From: Bradyrhizobium sacchari
Lineage (GTDB): Bacteria; Pseudomonadota; Alphaproteobacteria; Rhizobiales; Xanthobacteraceae
Direction of reading: 5' to 3'
DNA length: 62,932 bases
NCBI RefSeq assembly: GCF_002068095.1
Contig: NZ_LWIG01000012.1
Coordinates: 200,194 to 263,125, forward strand
A program made the translations under genes and the position numbers. This document shows positions 1-8,506 of this stretch, piece by piece. Position 1 is the first letter of the stretch. The number at the start of each line of letters is the position of its first letter. Below the pieces are notes generated by a model. The model saw only the letters and a list, made by a program, of their open reading frames with translations, did not search any database and was not told where the DNA came from.

Positions 1-26
1 AATCGGCGGGCATCCAACAGTTCGCA

Positions 27-299
27 TTACCTCTTCGTACTCGTACTGCCGGCGCCGGAAGTCGAGCCGGTGGTTTGACCCGGGGCATATCCCGAGGCGC
101 CCGGCGAACCCTTCTTGCTGCCTTTCGCCTGCATTTCGTGGCCCGGCGAGTAACCTGACGCGCCCGGGCTGCCGGTCTTCGCGCCTTTGGTCTGCATTTC
201 ATGACCGGGCGTTCTGTCCGAAGTGCTGCTCTGCGCAAGAGCCGCTGGGGCCGTCGCCGCGAGAGCGACCGCCGACAACAAGATGACTGCAACCTTCAT
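27..299 (-). CDS. small exported tandem-repeat protein
   Basis: A 90-residue protein with a clear signal peptide (about residues 1-22, ending ALAQ) and then a low-complexity mature part rich in Gly, Ser, Pro and Lys. Two near-identical 21-residue units follow each other (residues 31-50 and 52-71, each built on PGHEMQxKGxKxGSPGASGY), with a third degenerate start (APGQ). The ATG is preceded by GGGAGA. I do not recognise a family with known function. It lies downstream of the TonB receptor on the same strand but with a separate leader of its own. Two other small exported low-complexity proteins occur in this window (37735 and 47201). Confidence 0.7.
   Translation of the reverse strand: MKVAVILLSAVALAATAPAALAQSSTSDRTPGHEMQTKGAKTGSPGASGYSPGHEMQAKGSKKGSPGASGYAPGQTTGSTSGAGSTSTKR
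78..209 (-). repeat. 63-bp in-frame tandem repeat, two copies
   Basis: The coding sequence of the small exported protein contains two head-to-tail 63-bp units encoding the PGHEMQ...GASGY segment. The copies differ at only a few positions, consistent with recent duplication by slippage. Confidence 0.75.
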
Positions 300-474
300 T
301 GCGTTCTCCCTTCTCGTGTGCAGGCCGCTAACCGGAAAAACCCCTCCTCGTTCCGATTTCGGGAAAAATATGCAACAGGCGCGAACTGGAACACTTGTTC
401 ATGTTGGAACGGGATGCATGCCCTGAGCCCGCTCTGCTGCCCGTCCAGGAGCGGACAGCTGCGCTTGGACGCAC

Positions 475-2961
475 CTAGAACGTCACCCGCATGCCTGCAT
501 AGAACGCGCGCGGCCGGGCCGGGCTCAGTGAGCGCGGGTCGGTGAAATCGGCGCCGCCATTGCTGAAGTTGGGCAAGGCTCCGCGGTCGAAGAACTGTCC
601 GTAGGTGGCGTAGCGCTTGTCGAAGATGTTGTCGATCTTGCCGTAGAGCTGGAAGTTCTTCGTCACCTGATAGGAGGTGTGAAGGTTGAAGACCGTGTAG
701 GACGGCAGCTTCGAATACTGGTTGGACTCGTCGCCGACGAAATACTGGCTCGAGACGAACAGAGCATTGCCGCCGACTTTCCAGACGTCGGTGACGTTGT
801 AGTCGATGCCGACCTTGACCCGGTGACGGGGAATCGCGGGAAGCTGGTTACCGGGCAGGACCTGGATGGTCTCGGTCACGGGATCTCTGAACGGGCTTTC
901 AGAGCTGAGCGCGAAGGCATCGAGGTAGCGTGCGTCGACGAACGCGTAGCTCGCCTGGAATTGAAGCGTCGATGACTTGATGTTGACGTCGGCCTCGAGC
1001 CCCTGCCGCCGCGTTCTGCCGACGTTACTGAAATAGCCAAAGCCGGTGCGCCCGACTGCGGGAACGGCGACGATGTCGTCATAGTTGGTGGCGCGGAACG
1101 CACCGACCTTCCATCCAAGGGAGCCGATGTTCAGCTCCTTGGTGCCGCGCAAGCCGGCCTCCACGGTCTTGGACACGACCTGCTTCAGCGGCGGGTCCGA
1201 AACCAGAAACGCCGCGAGCATGCAGGGCCTGACCGGGTCGGCGCAGCCGAGCTCGAGCGGCGTCGGCACGCGGTTGGCCTCGGAATAGCCGGCATAGGCG
1301 GTCAACTCGGGCGTGATCTTGTAGGTGCCGCCGATCACCGGATTGAAGCGGGTGAAGGTGTGGTCGCCGTTAAGACTGGTGCCGAGCTGATCCTCCAGCA
1401 TGATGCGCGCCAGGTTGAAGCGGCCGCCGCCGGTGATGGCGAAGGCATCCGTGACGTTGAACGTGTCCATCGCGTACAGGCCGTTATATTGGTTGACGGT
1501 CCGCAGCGAGACCGGACCGGCGACCGGATCTGTCGTGGGCGTCGCCCCCAGGAAGACACCGCTGCCGCTGACGACGTAATTCTCTCCCATCGATCCGATC
1601 TCGGCGGTCGCGTTGTAGCGCGTGACACTTGCGTCATAGCTGGTGCCCATGACGAAGCGGTTGTCGTGCCCAAACAGCTGATCGGTGTTGGTGGCCTGCC
1701 CCGACACGCCGAAGGTGGTCGAGCGTATCGAGCTGCGGTCGATCTCGCCGAGGATGGTCCCCGTCGGGAACGGATTGGCAAGCTGCACGCCGTCGGTGCC
1801 GTTCGCCTCCATTGTGTCGTCGCCGAAGCACAACAGCCCGGCAATGGCACATTCCTGCACGTCGGTCGGATTGCCGTCGACCAGCTTCTGCTCGTACCGG
1901 CGCACATGCGCGGTACCTTCGAGCGTCCAGGTCGGCGTCGCATCGACCTTGCCGGTGAAATTGAGATAGCCGACGCGGTTGCTCGTGGTCTGGGGCGTGG
2001 TGTAGGTCGCGCCCCAATATTTGTCGAGCAGCTCGGCCGGAACGGTGGCGCTGGCGCCAAAGTCGTTCTTGGCGAGCCCCATGTTGACGTGGAATTCGCT
2101 GTCGCCCTCCTTGTAGCCGACATCGCTGTAGAAGCGCCGCACGGTCGATTGGGAAAAATTGCGGAAGCCGTTGTCGCGCAGGCCTTCGAGCGCGGCGTAG
2201 ACGCCGTAGTTCTTGTCGACCTGCTTGCCCCATTGCGCCGAGCCCTGGACGCGGCCGAACGAGCCGCCCATCAGATCGAGTTCGGCCCCCTGATAGGTGA
2301 AGCCGTCCTTCATTTGCAGGTTGATGGCGCCGCCGAGCGCGTTGAGGCCGAAGGCGGGGTTGTTGGTGACGAGCGTCACCGATCTGATCGCGGCGGTCGG
2401 GATCAGGTCCCAGTTGACGGCATCCGAGAAGGCCTCGTTGATGCGCACGCCGTTCTGGTACACCGCAAGGCCCTGCGGCGCGCCCGTCACCGGCGAGGCG
2501 ATGAAGCCGTGGAATTCGACATCCGGCTGAAACGGATTGCCGGTGACCTCGCTGATGTTGACGCCGGCGATGTTGTCGCGCAGCGCGTCGGTGACGTTGA
2601 GCGAGCCGGTCCGCCTGATCTGGTTGGCATCGACCGCGTTGATCGCCGAGGCGACCTTGTCGACGTCGAGACCCCGGCCGGTGCCCGGCGAGGTCGGATA
2701 GACATAGATGCGGGTCTTGGGGCGGTTCGACGATGATGTCCCGGCCCGCGCGACCGGCCGGGTTGGCGGCGTACGCCTTGCCACCGAGGACGACGGCGCC
2801 GTCACCTCGACCGGCGGCAGATTCTGGACGTTGGTCTCCTCGTCCTGGGCGGCCCCGGCAGGGCCGGCAAAGACCAGCCCCGACAACAGCCCCGTCGACA
2901 CCGAGGCCATCAACAAACGACGCTTACCTCTAAGACGTTTGCCCCTAAGACGCTTGCCCAT
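475..2961 (-). CDS. TonB-dependent outer-membrane receptor, candidate lanthanophore receptor (LutH-like)
   Basis: An 828-residue TonB-dependent receptor. A very basic N-terminus (GKRLRGKRLRGKRR) precedes the signal-peptide core, then a TonB-box-like stretch near residues 44-53 (NLPPVEVTAP), a plug domain (about 110-230, with SLNVTDALRDNIAGVN) and a 22-strand-type barrel ending in the expected C-terminal Phe. Receptors of this kind import metal chelates. Its position at the edge of a lanthanide methylotrophy cluster matches LutH of Methylobacterium, so lanthanide-chelate uptake is the best inference, not a demonstrated substrate. A repeated inverted motif lies 120-150 bp upstream. The start could be internal (Met18), since the first 15 residues come from a short DNA duplication. 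Confidence 0.88.
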   Translation of the reverse strand: MGKRLRGKRLRGKRRLLMASVSTGLLSGLVFAGPAGAAQDEETNVQNLPPVEVTAPSSSVARRTPPTRPVARAGTSSSNRPKTRIYVYPTSPGTGRGLDVDKVASAINAVDANQIRRTGSLNVTDALRDNIAGVNISEVTGNPFQPDVEFHGFIASPVTGAPQGLAVYQNGVRINEAFSDAVNWDLIPTAAIRSVTLVTNNPAFGLNALGGAINLQMKDGFTYQGAELDLMGGSFGRVQGSAQWGKQVDKNYGVYAALEGLRDNGFRNFSQSTVRRFYSDVGYKEGDSEFHVNMGLAKNDFGASATVPAELLDKYWGATYTTPQTTSNRVGYLNFTGKVDATPTWTLEGTAHVRRYEQKLVDGNPTDVQECAIAGLLCFGDDTMEANGTDGVQLANPFPTGTILGEIDRSSIRSTTFGVSGQATNTDQLFGHDNRFVMGTSYDASVTRYNATAEIGSMGENYVVSGSGVFLGATPTTDPVAGPVSLRTVNQYNGLYAMDTFNVTDAFAITGGGRFNLARIMLEDQLGTSLNGDHTFTRFNPVIGGTYKITPELTAYAGYSEANRVPTPLELGCADPVRPCMLAAFLVSDPPLKQVVSKTVEAGLRGTKELNIGSLGWKVGAFRATNYDDIVAVPAVGRTGFGYFSNVGRTRRQGLEADVNIKSSTLQFQASYAFVDARYLDAFALSSESPFRDPVTETIQVLPGNQLPAIPRHRVKVGIDYNVTDVWKVGGNALFVSSQYFVGDESNQYSKLPSYTVFNLHTSYQVTKNFQLYGKIDNIFDKRYATYGQFFDRGALPNFSNGGADFTDPRSLSPARPRAFYAGMRVTF

Positions 2962-3082
2962 TCCTGCCTTCCCAACCCACCCGTGACCACCGGCTGTTCT
3001 GACTTTTCGCCGTTTGGCCGACGAGTGTAATCGGCAGGAACTTACGCGCCAGCCACAAAAGGTCGGGCATTATCCGCACCCG

Positions 3083-3112
3083 TTTTCCCGACCTAATCGG
3101 GAAAAATTCCCG
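3083..3112. promoter_or_regulatory. candidate operator: overlapping TTCCCG/CGGGAA inverted repeats
   Basis: Three half-sites lie in 30 bp: TTCCCG at 3085-3090, CGGGAA at 3098-3103 and TTCCCG at 3107-3112. The first two form a perfect 9-bp-arm palindrome (TTTTCCCGA / TCGGGAAAA, 5-nt spacer), and the second and third form CGGGAA-AAA-TTCCCG. The site is 122-151 bp upstream of the TonB receptor start. The same half-site pair recurs upstream of xoxF (29866) and of a small membrane gene (27533), suggesting one shared regulator. Confidence 0.5.
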
Positions 3113-3203
3113 ATCGTCCTGTTTGAGCATGATCTTTTTGGAAAACCGCTGCACAGTTTGCGCTGGCGCGGCCCTCCGGGTCCGGATCATGCTCCGGGCC
3201 CGA

Positions 3204-4562
3204 TCAGGCCGCCGCGGTCGGCACCAGCGCCTCGACGGTCAGGCCGCCGTCGCCGGAGACGACGTTGAGCGTGCCGCCCAGCGCCAGGATCCGCTCGCGC
3301 ATGCCGACGAGCCCGAAGCCGAGCTTCTGGCCCGGCTCCATGCCCCGGCCGTTGTCGCTGACGCGCACGCGGGCACAGAGGCGGCCGTCGCGCGTCAGCT
3401 GCTCCGCGGGCTCGATGAGGACGTTGACCGCGGTCGCCCCGGCATGGCGGAACACGTTGGTGAGCGCCTCCTGCACCACGCGGTAAATGGTGAGGTCGGC
3501 GGTCTCGCCGGTTGCCCCAAGCCGCGGCGAGATCGTGGTCTCGATGGTGACGTCGGGATGCGATTCCCGCCACAGCCGCGACAGCGATTCCAGCGCCTGG
3601 CCGAGGCCGAGTTCGGCAAGGCCGACGGGGCGCAGGCGCTCCAGCACGCGGCGGGTGAATTGCTGGAGCGCGTTGATCTGCTCCAGGAGGGCGCTGCCGT
3701 GCTTGCGCACCGCCTCTGCGCTCGGCGCCTTGCCGTCCGCGAGCTTTGCCAGCGCGCTGGCATGGGCGCGCAGCGAGAACAGATACGGACCGAATTCGTC
3801 GTGAAGCTCGCGCGCGATCTCCTTGCGCTCGACGTCCTGCAGCGACACCGCGCGCTCGGCCAGGCGCCGCTTGTCCTCGACCGCCTCGCTGAGCGTCGCC
3901 GCAAGATGATTGAGCCTGGTGCAGATGGCCGCGAGCTCGGGCGCCCCGCCCGGCGCGACGCGCGCTTCGTAATGTCCGTCTTCGAGTTTCCCCATGACCT
4001 CCGTCAGCGACTGCAGCGGTGCCAGCGCCCGGCCAACCACGTTCATCATCAGGAAGAACAGTGCGAGCGCGATCACCGAGCCGACCTCGAGCTGGGTCAC
4101 GATGCCGTCCCAGATCTCGGCGATCTCGTCATCGGGGTGCGAGATGATCCGCAGCGAGCCTGGCTTGCCATGGATCGACACCGGCACGCTCACCGCAGTC
4201 TGCTCGGGATGAACCAGGCCGACGAACCAGGCCGGCGGGACGCGCGTGTCGTCGTCGGCATCGGGCCGCGGCGGCGTCAGCGGGTTCCCGCCGGAATCGT
4301 GAAGCGCGATGCTGACATGGCGCAGGCGGCTGAGATCGCGGGCGATCTGATTCAGCCGCGCATCCGGGTCGGGCGCCTCGTTGAGATCGGCAACGATCAT
4401 CTCGATGAATTCGCGCGCAAGGCGGATCACGCTCTGGTCCTCGGCCTGCACACGCGGGCCGGCCTCGGCGACCTGGCGGCCGATATTGACCGCGAGCCCC
4501 AGCGCCAGCAGCAGCGCCAGCAACAGATTGATGCGCGCGCGCAAGGATAGATTTTGCCACAT
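3204..4562 (-). CDS. sensor histidine kinase, FlhS-like
   Basis: A 452-residue membrane sensor kinase starting at MWQNLSLRARIN (an upstream in-frame Met gives 57 extra residues without homology-like character). Order: N-terminal transmembrane helix (about 10-30), periplasmic sensor region, second helix, HAMP-like linker, HisKA_3 dimerisation domain with the phospho-acceptor His254 in ELHDEFGPYLFSLR, then an HATPase domain (VVQEALTNVFRHA, DNGRGM, GFGLVGMRERI). This is the NarL-type kinase family. The divergent response regulator starts 210 bp away. In Paracoccus the FlhSR pair controls formaldehyde and methanol oxidation genes, and the adjacent fghA supports the same role here. The signal sensed is unknown. 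Confidence 0.85.
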   Translation of the reverse strand: MWQNLSLRARINLLLALLLALGLAVNIGRQVAEAGPRVQAEDQSVIRLAREFIEMIVADLNEAPDPDARLNQIARDLSRLRHVSIALHDSGGNPLTPPRPDADDDTRVPPAWFVGLVHPEQTAVSVPVSIHGKPGSLRIISHPDDEIAEIWDGIVTQLEVGSVIALALFFLMMNVVGRALAPLQSLTEVMGKLEDGHYEARVAPGGAPELAAICTRLNHLAATLSEAVEDKRRLAERAVSLQDVERKEIARELHDEFGPYLFSLRAHASALAKLADGKAPSAEAVRKHGSALLEQINALQQFTRRVLERLRPVGLAELGLGQALESLSRLWRESHPDVTIETTISPRLGATGETADLTIYRVVQEALTNVFRHAGATAVNVLIEPAEQLTRDGRLCARVRVSDNGRGMEPGQKLGFGLVGMRERILALGGTLNVVSGDGGLTVEALVPTAAA

Positions 4563-4772
4563 TGGTTGTGTCCGTACCCCGCGAAGGATGCCCGCCCCTG
4601 TCCGATGACGTTGACAGAGGCGAAGCGCCCGATATCTAATCGAAAGCGTACAGCAATCCTGGCCGGGTTGCATGAGGCGAGGTGTGGGCGCGTGGCGCTC
4701 CTGTTCGGTATCGTGCGGCGCGACAACAGGCAAATTCTATCACTGGGAACGCGCTGTTACGGGGAAACGCCT

Positions 4773-5393
4773 ATGCGCATTCTGATCGTCGACGATCATC
4801 CCATTGTCGCCTCCGGCTGCCGTGCGGTGCTGGCCGACGAGGGCGAGATCGAGATTCTGGAGGCCGCCGACGCCGAGGACGGCGAGTGCGTCTTCATCGT
4901 CGAGCGCCCCGACCTCTGCATCATCGACATCAACCTGCCGACCGTCTCCGGCTTCGAGCTAGCGCGCCGCATCCTCGAGCGCGCGCCCGATGCCCGTATC
5001 ATCATGTTCAGCATGAACGACGACCCGGCTTTCGCCGCGCGCGCAATCGAATGCGGCGCCAAGGGCTACGTCTCCAAGACCGGCGACCCCGACGACCTCG
5101 TCGAGGCGATCCGCGCCGTCGGCGCCGGTGGCACTTACCTTCCAACCGCAATCGCGCGCAGCATCGCCTTTGCCGGGCCTGCGCTGGCGCAAAGCCCGCT
5201 GTCGAAGCTGAACGCCCGCGAGATCGAGATCCTGCGGCTGCTCAGCGCCGGCAAGAGCCTGTCCGAGATCGCCTGGCTGGTGCAGTCGTCCTACAAGACG
5301 GTGGCCAACACGTCCTCGATCATGCGACAGAAGCTCGGCGTGAAGACCTCGGTCGAGCTGGTCCGGCTGGCGATCGACAGCGGCGTCGCCTGA
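4773..5393 (+). CDS. LuxR/NarL-family response regulator, FlhR-like
   Basis: A 206-residue two-domain regulator. The receiver domain starts MRILIVDDHP, with acidic residues near 8-9, phospho-acceptor Asp52 (CIIDINLP) and the conserved Lys in GYVSKTGD. A LuxR-type helix-turn-helix covers about residues 145-205 (LNAREIEILRLLSAGKSLSEIA). An upstream in-frame Met at 4554 was rejected because it lies before the receiver fold and overlaps the kinase leader. It is divergent from the kinase and 73 bp ahead of fghA. By analogy with FlhR it should activate genes for methanol and formaldehyde oxidation, and it is the leading candidate to bind the TTCCCG/CGGGAA sites. Confidence 0.85.
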   Translation: MRILIVDDHPIVASGCRAVLADEGEIEILEAADAEDGECVFIVERPDLCIIDINLPTVSGFELARRILERAPDARIIMFSMNDDPAFAARAIECGAKGYVSKTGDPDDLVEAIRAVGAGGTYLPTAIARSIAFAGPALAQSPLSKLNAREIEILRLLSAGKSLSEIAWLVQSSYKTVANTSSIMRQKLGVKTSVELVRLAIDSGVA

Positions 5394-5466
5394 CGCGCGC
5401 CGCCACGAATTCGGTCACACAAGCGTTGCAATGTTGATGTGGTGAGATGCCACGGAGCTTTCAGGC

Positions 5467-6312
5467 ATGACGATTCAAACTGTCTCGACCAATAAATCCC
5501 ATGGCGGCGTGCAGGGCGTGTATCGCCATGCCAGCCAGGCGACCGGCACCGACATGGTGTTCTCGGTCTATGTTCCGCCGCATGCCGACGGCGCCAGGCT
5601 GCCCGTGGTCTGGTACCTCTCCGGCCTCACCTGCACGCATGCCAACGTCACCGAGAAGGGCGAATTCCGCAAAGCGTGCGCCGAGCTCGGCCTGATCTTC
5701 GTCGCGCCCGACACCTCGCCGCGCGGGCCCGACGTGCCCGGCGATGCCAACGACGCCTATGATTTCGGCCTCGGCGCCGGCTTCTATGTCGATGCCACCG
5801 AGGCGCCGTTCGCGCGCAACTATCGCATGTGGAGCTACGTCACCGACGAGCTTCCGAAGCTGGTCGCGGGAAATTTTCCCGTCGATGCCAAGCGGCAATC
5901 GGTGATGGGGCATTCGATGGGCGGCCACGGCGCGCTGACGGTGGCGCTGCGCAACCCGCACCGCTACCGCGCAGCCAGCGCCTTCGCACCGATCGTCGCG
6001 CCGTCGCAGGTGCCCTGGGGCATCAAGGCCCTGACCGGCTATCTCGGACCGAACAAGGATACCTGGCGCAACCACGATACCGTGGCGCTGATCGAGGACG
6101 GCGCCAAATTCTCGGGCTTCCTCGTCGACTACGGCGATGCCGACAATTTCCTGAAGGAGCAACTCAAGCCCGAGTTGCTGGACGCCGCCTGCAGCAAGGC
6201 CAACATCCCGCTGACGCTGCGGCGCCAGGCGGGGTATGACCACAGCTATTATTTCATCTCGACATTCATGAGCGATCATCTGCACTGGCATGCAGCAAGA
6301 TTGACGGCGTGA
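5467..6312 (+). CDS. fghA: S-formylglutathione hydrolase
   Basis: A 281-residue alpha/beta hydrolase that splits S-formylglutathione into formate and glutathione, the last step of glutathione-dependent formaldehyde oxidation. It has the esterase D family signatures: WYLSGLTCTHANV near the N-terminus, the nucleophile elbow GHSMGGHGAL with Ser150, and a C-terminal GYDHSYYFISTF containing the catalytic His. Length is normal for the family. The other two enzymes of the route, the class III dehydrogenase and Gfa, lie far away at 32550-34255, so the pathway is split across the island. It follows the response regulator and may be transcribed with it. Confidence 0.95.
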   Translation: MTIQTVSTNKSHGGVQGVYRHASQATGTDMVFSVYVPPHADGARLPVVWYLSGLTCTHANVTEKGEFRKACAELGLIFVAPDTSPRGPDVPGDANDAYDFGLGAGFYVDATEAPFARNYRMWSYVTDELPKLVAGNFPVDAKRQSVMGHSMGGHGALTVALRNPHRYRAASAFAPIVAPSQVPWGIKALTGYLGPNKDTWRNHDTVALIEDGAKFSGFLVDYGDADNFLKEQLKPELLDAACSKANIPLTLRRQAGYDHSYYFISTFMSDHLHWHAARLTA

Positions 6313-6336
6313 TGTCTTCGCGCCAAGCGCGCGTTG

Positions 6337-6490
6337 CCCTCTTCCTTCTCCCCTTGTGGGAGAAGGTGGCGCGAAGCGCCGGATGAGGGGTTGTTTCCGC
6401 GAATTCAAATGAGAGTTGGGTACACGGAGAGAACCCCTCACCCGTCTCGCCGCTATGCGGCGAGCCACCCTCTCCCACAAGGGGAGAGGG
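6337..6490. repeat. palindromic intergenic repeat (type A)
   Basis: A long imperfect inverted repeat. The left arm (CCTTGTGGGAGAAGGTGGC ... GGATGAGGGGTT) and the right arm (AACCCCTCACCC ... CCTCTCCCACAAGGGG) pair over most of their length, with inner hairpins (GGCGCGAAGCGCC; CTCGCCGCTATGCGGCGAG). It fills the space between the convergent fghA and the DUF gene and could end both transcripts. Related copies occur at 8357 and 20205, with a fragment near 38050. Confidence 0.8.
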
Positions 6491-6501
6491 AAAGAACCCA
6501 C

Positions 6502-7002
6502 TCACGGCCTGCCGTAATTCGGCGCGAGCAGGCGGTTGCGGATCAGATAGCTCATCGTGCGCGTCCAGGATTCGTCGGTGTTGCCGCGCATGTCGGCGCT
6601 GGCGGCCGTGATCATGTGGCCGGTCTTCACGTCGCGCAGATAGATGTTGAGGTTGATGATCAGGTTCGAGACCTTCTGCACCATGCCGGTGATCTCGAGC
6701 TCGGCGCCGAGCTGCCCGGCAAGCGTGAGATCGCAGCCGCCGCAGGCCTGCAAGTTCGCATGACGGGCGGCGTCCCTCACCGGCGCAATGTCGAGCACCT
6801 GGAACCGGCCTGAGTCTGCCAATTCCTTGCGCAACTGTTCGCTGATGCGCTGAAGCCGCGCCTCCTCCGGCCTGGAGCCATAGAACTCGCCGGGCAGGCT
6901 GGTGTCGATCAGCTCGAAATCGAACACGGCAAGCTTCGGCGGGTCGGCGAACGCGGCCGAGCCCGTCAACAGCAAAGCGAGGAAACATATCAGCGCTCGC
7001 AT
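6502..7002 (-). CDS. exported DUF2380/DUF3280-type protein of PQQ-dehydrogenase loci
   Basis: A 166-residue exported protein: signal peptide MRALICFLALLLTGSAAFA, then a domain resembling DUF3280/DUF2380 (LAVFDFELIDTSLPGEF at about 25-41, CGGCDLTLAGQLGAELEITGMVQKVS in the middle). A Cys pair lies in QACGGC. Proteins of this kind accompany the ABC system of PQQ-dependent alcohol dehydrogenases, but their function is not known to me. It is divergent from the binding-protein gene at 7132, sharing a 130-bp promoter region. A much longer open frame reading through to 8442 is a shadow of that gene. Confidence 0.75.
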   Translation of the reverse strand: MRALICFLALLLTGSAAFADPPKLAVFDFELIDTSLPGEFYGSRPEEARLQRISEQLRKELADSGRFQVLDIAPVRDAARHANLQACGGCDLTLAGQLGAELEITGMVQKVSNLIINLNIYLRDVKTGHMITAASADMRGNTDESWTRTMSYLIRNRLLAPNYGRP

Positions 7003-7131
7003 GATCGTGATTCCGCCTCCTCTCGCCGCGACGACGAAATGCGGGGTTGCATGCCCTGACAAATCGGTCATGCTTGAAGCAGAAACAATTCTCCACCGGC
7101 GGTCAAGCCGGGGAGAACGCCTGGAGGAAAT

Positions 7132-8313
7132 ATGATCCGATGGTTGGTCGGCCTGATCGGCTGGAGTCTTGCCGCGACGAGCGCGCTCGCGGCCGACCCC
7201 GTCTCGATTGGCGTCGGCTATCTCGGAATCGCCGGCACCAGATCGACACTGTCGCTGCTCGAGCAGCCGGCCGAGAATGACGGCGTCGCCGGCGCCCGCC
7301 TCGCCATCGAGGACAACAATACCACCGGAAAATTCACGGGCCAGCGGTTTACGCTGGAAGAGCGCCGCATCAGGGAAGGCGAGGACGCGGTGCAGGCCGC
7401 AACCGCGCTCGCCGAGCAGAACGGCTTCATCATCGCCGACCTGCCGGCGGACGTGCTGCTGAAAGTCGCCGACGCCCTGCGCGACCGCGGCACGCTGCTG
7501 TTCAACGCGGGCGCGATCGACGAGCGGCTGCGCGAGGCCGATTGCCGCGCCAATGTCATCCACACCGCCCCGACGCGCGCGATGCTTGCGGATGCGCTCG
7601 GCCAATATCTGGTGTGGAAGAAGTGGTCGCGCTGGCTGCTGGTGGTCGGCTCGCATGACGAGGACAAGCTGTTTGCCGACGCACTCCGGCGCACCGCGAC
7701 GCGGTTCGGCGCCAAGATCGTGCAGGAACGCACCTTCGAAGACAAAGGCGGTGCGCGGCGCACCGACTCGGGCGTCACGCAGATCCAGCGACAGATGCCG
7801 GTGTTCACGCAAGCTGCGCCCGCCTACGACGTGCTGGTCGCCGCCGACGAGAGCGAGGTGTTCGCCGCCTACCTGCCCTATCGCACCTGGGATCCACGGC
7901 CGGTCGCGGGCTCGGCGGGCCTCGTGCCGCGCAGCTGGGACGCATCGCAGGACCAGTGGGGCGCGATCCAGATGCAGAACCGCTTCATCAAGCTGAATTC
8001 GCGGCGCATGACCGCGCTCGACATGCAGGCCTGGACCGCGGTGCGCATGATCGGGGAAGCCACCTCGCGCACCAATTCCGGCGACGTCAGGAAGGTCACC
8101 GACTTCATCAGGGGCCCGGATTTCTCGGTCGCCGCCTTCAAGGGCACGCGGCTCACCTTGCGCGACTGGAATCTGCAGCTGCGCCAGCCGATCCTGCTGG
8201 TCGACGGCCGCATGGTGGTGTCGGTGTCGCCGCAGGAAGGATTCCTGCACCAGGTCTCCGAGCTCGACACGCTCGGCTACGATCGCCCGGAGAGCAAATG
8301 CAAGCTGAAGTGA
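7132..8313 (+). CDS. ABC transporter substrate-binding protein, PQQ-dehydrogenase-associated (LutA-like)
   Basis: A 393-residue periplasmic binding protein of the branched-chain-amino-acid-like fold, with a signal peptide (about 1-20, ending SALAADP) and a typical IGVGYLGIAG start. The ATG follows a good GGAGG site. It matches the binding protein found beside PQQ-dependent alcohol dehydrogenases, corresponding by context to LutA of Methylobacterium. It heads a plus-strand run with a beta-propeller, ATPase, permease and helper gene. The ligand is unknown. Lanthanide or a lanthanide chelate is an inference from context. Confidence 0.85.
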   Translation: MIRWLVGLIGWSLAATSALAADPVSIGVGYLGIAGTRSTLSLLEQPAENDGVAGARLAIEDNNTTGKFTGQRFTLEERRIREGEDAVQAATALAEQNGFIIADLPADVLLKVADALRDRGTLLFNAGAIDERLREADCRANVIHTAPTRAMLADALGQYLVWKKWSRWLLVVGSHDEDKLFADALRRTATRFGAKIVQERTFEDKGGARRTDSGVTQIQRQMPVFTQAAPAYDVLVAADESEVFAAYLPYRTWDPRPVAGSAGLVPRSWDASQDQWGAIQMQNRFIKLNSRRMTALDMQAWTAVRMIGEATSRTNSGDVRKVTDFIRGPDFSVAAFKGTRLTLRDWNLQLRQPILLVDGRMVVSVSPQEGFLHQVSELDTLGYDRPESKCKLK

Positions 8314-8356
8314 GCGATGTGAGATGAGTTCAAGCTGGTACCGCGACGACACTGCG

Positions 8357-8489
8357 CCCCCTCCCCCGCTCGCGGGAGAGGGTTGGGGAGAGGGTGTCTC
8401 CACGAGCGATAACCCCCAAGAGGAGAGAACCCTCTCCCGCATCGCATCTGACGATGCGATGCGACCTCCCCCGCAAGCGGGGGAGGTGA
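8357..8489. repeat. palindromic intergenic repeat (type A)
   Basis: A second copy of the type A element, made of two hairpin modules (CTCCCCCGCTCGCGGGAGAGGG and CTCCCCCGCAAGCGGGGGAGG) around GGTTGGGGAGAGGGTG and AACCCTCTCCC. It lies between the binding protein and the beta-propeller gene. The propeller frame happens to stay open across it, so automatic annotation may start the propeller too early. Confidence 0.75.
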
Positions 8490-8506
8490 AGACCGCTCGT
8501 GGTCAG

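Noticed and set aside
5867..5881. CGGGAA/TTCCCG palindrome inside fghA
   Set aside because: It lies in coding sequence (Gly-Asn-Phe-Pro-Val codons) and is best explained by chance; not counted as a regulatory site.
6502..8442. 646-codon minus-strand open frame
   Set aside because: Only its last 166 codons encode a real exported protein (6502-7002); the rest is antisense to the ABC binding-protein gene and runs through repeat DNA.
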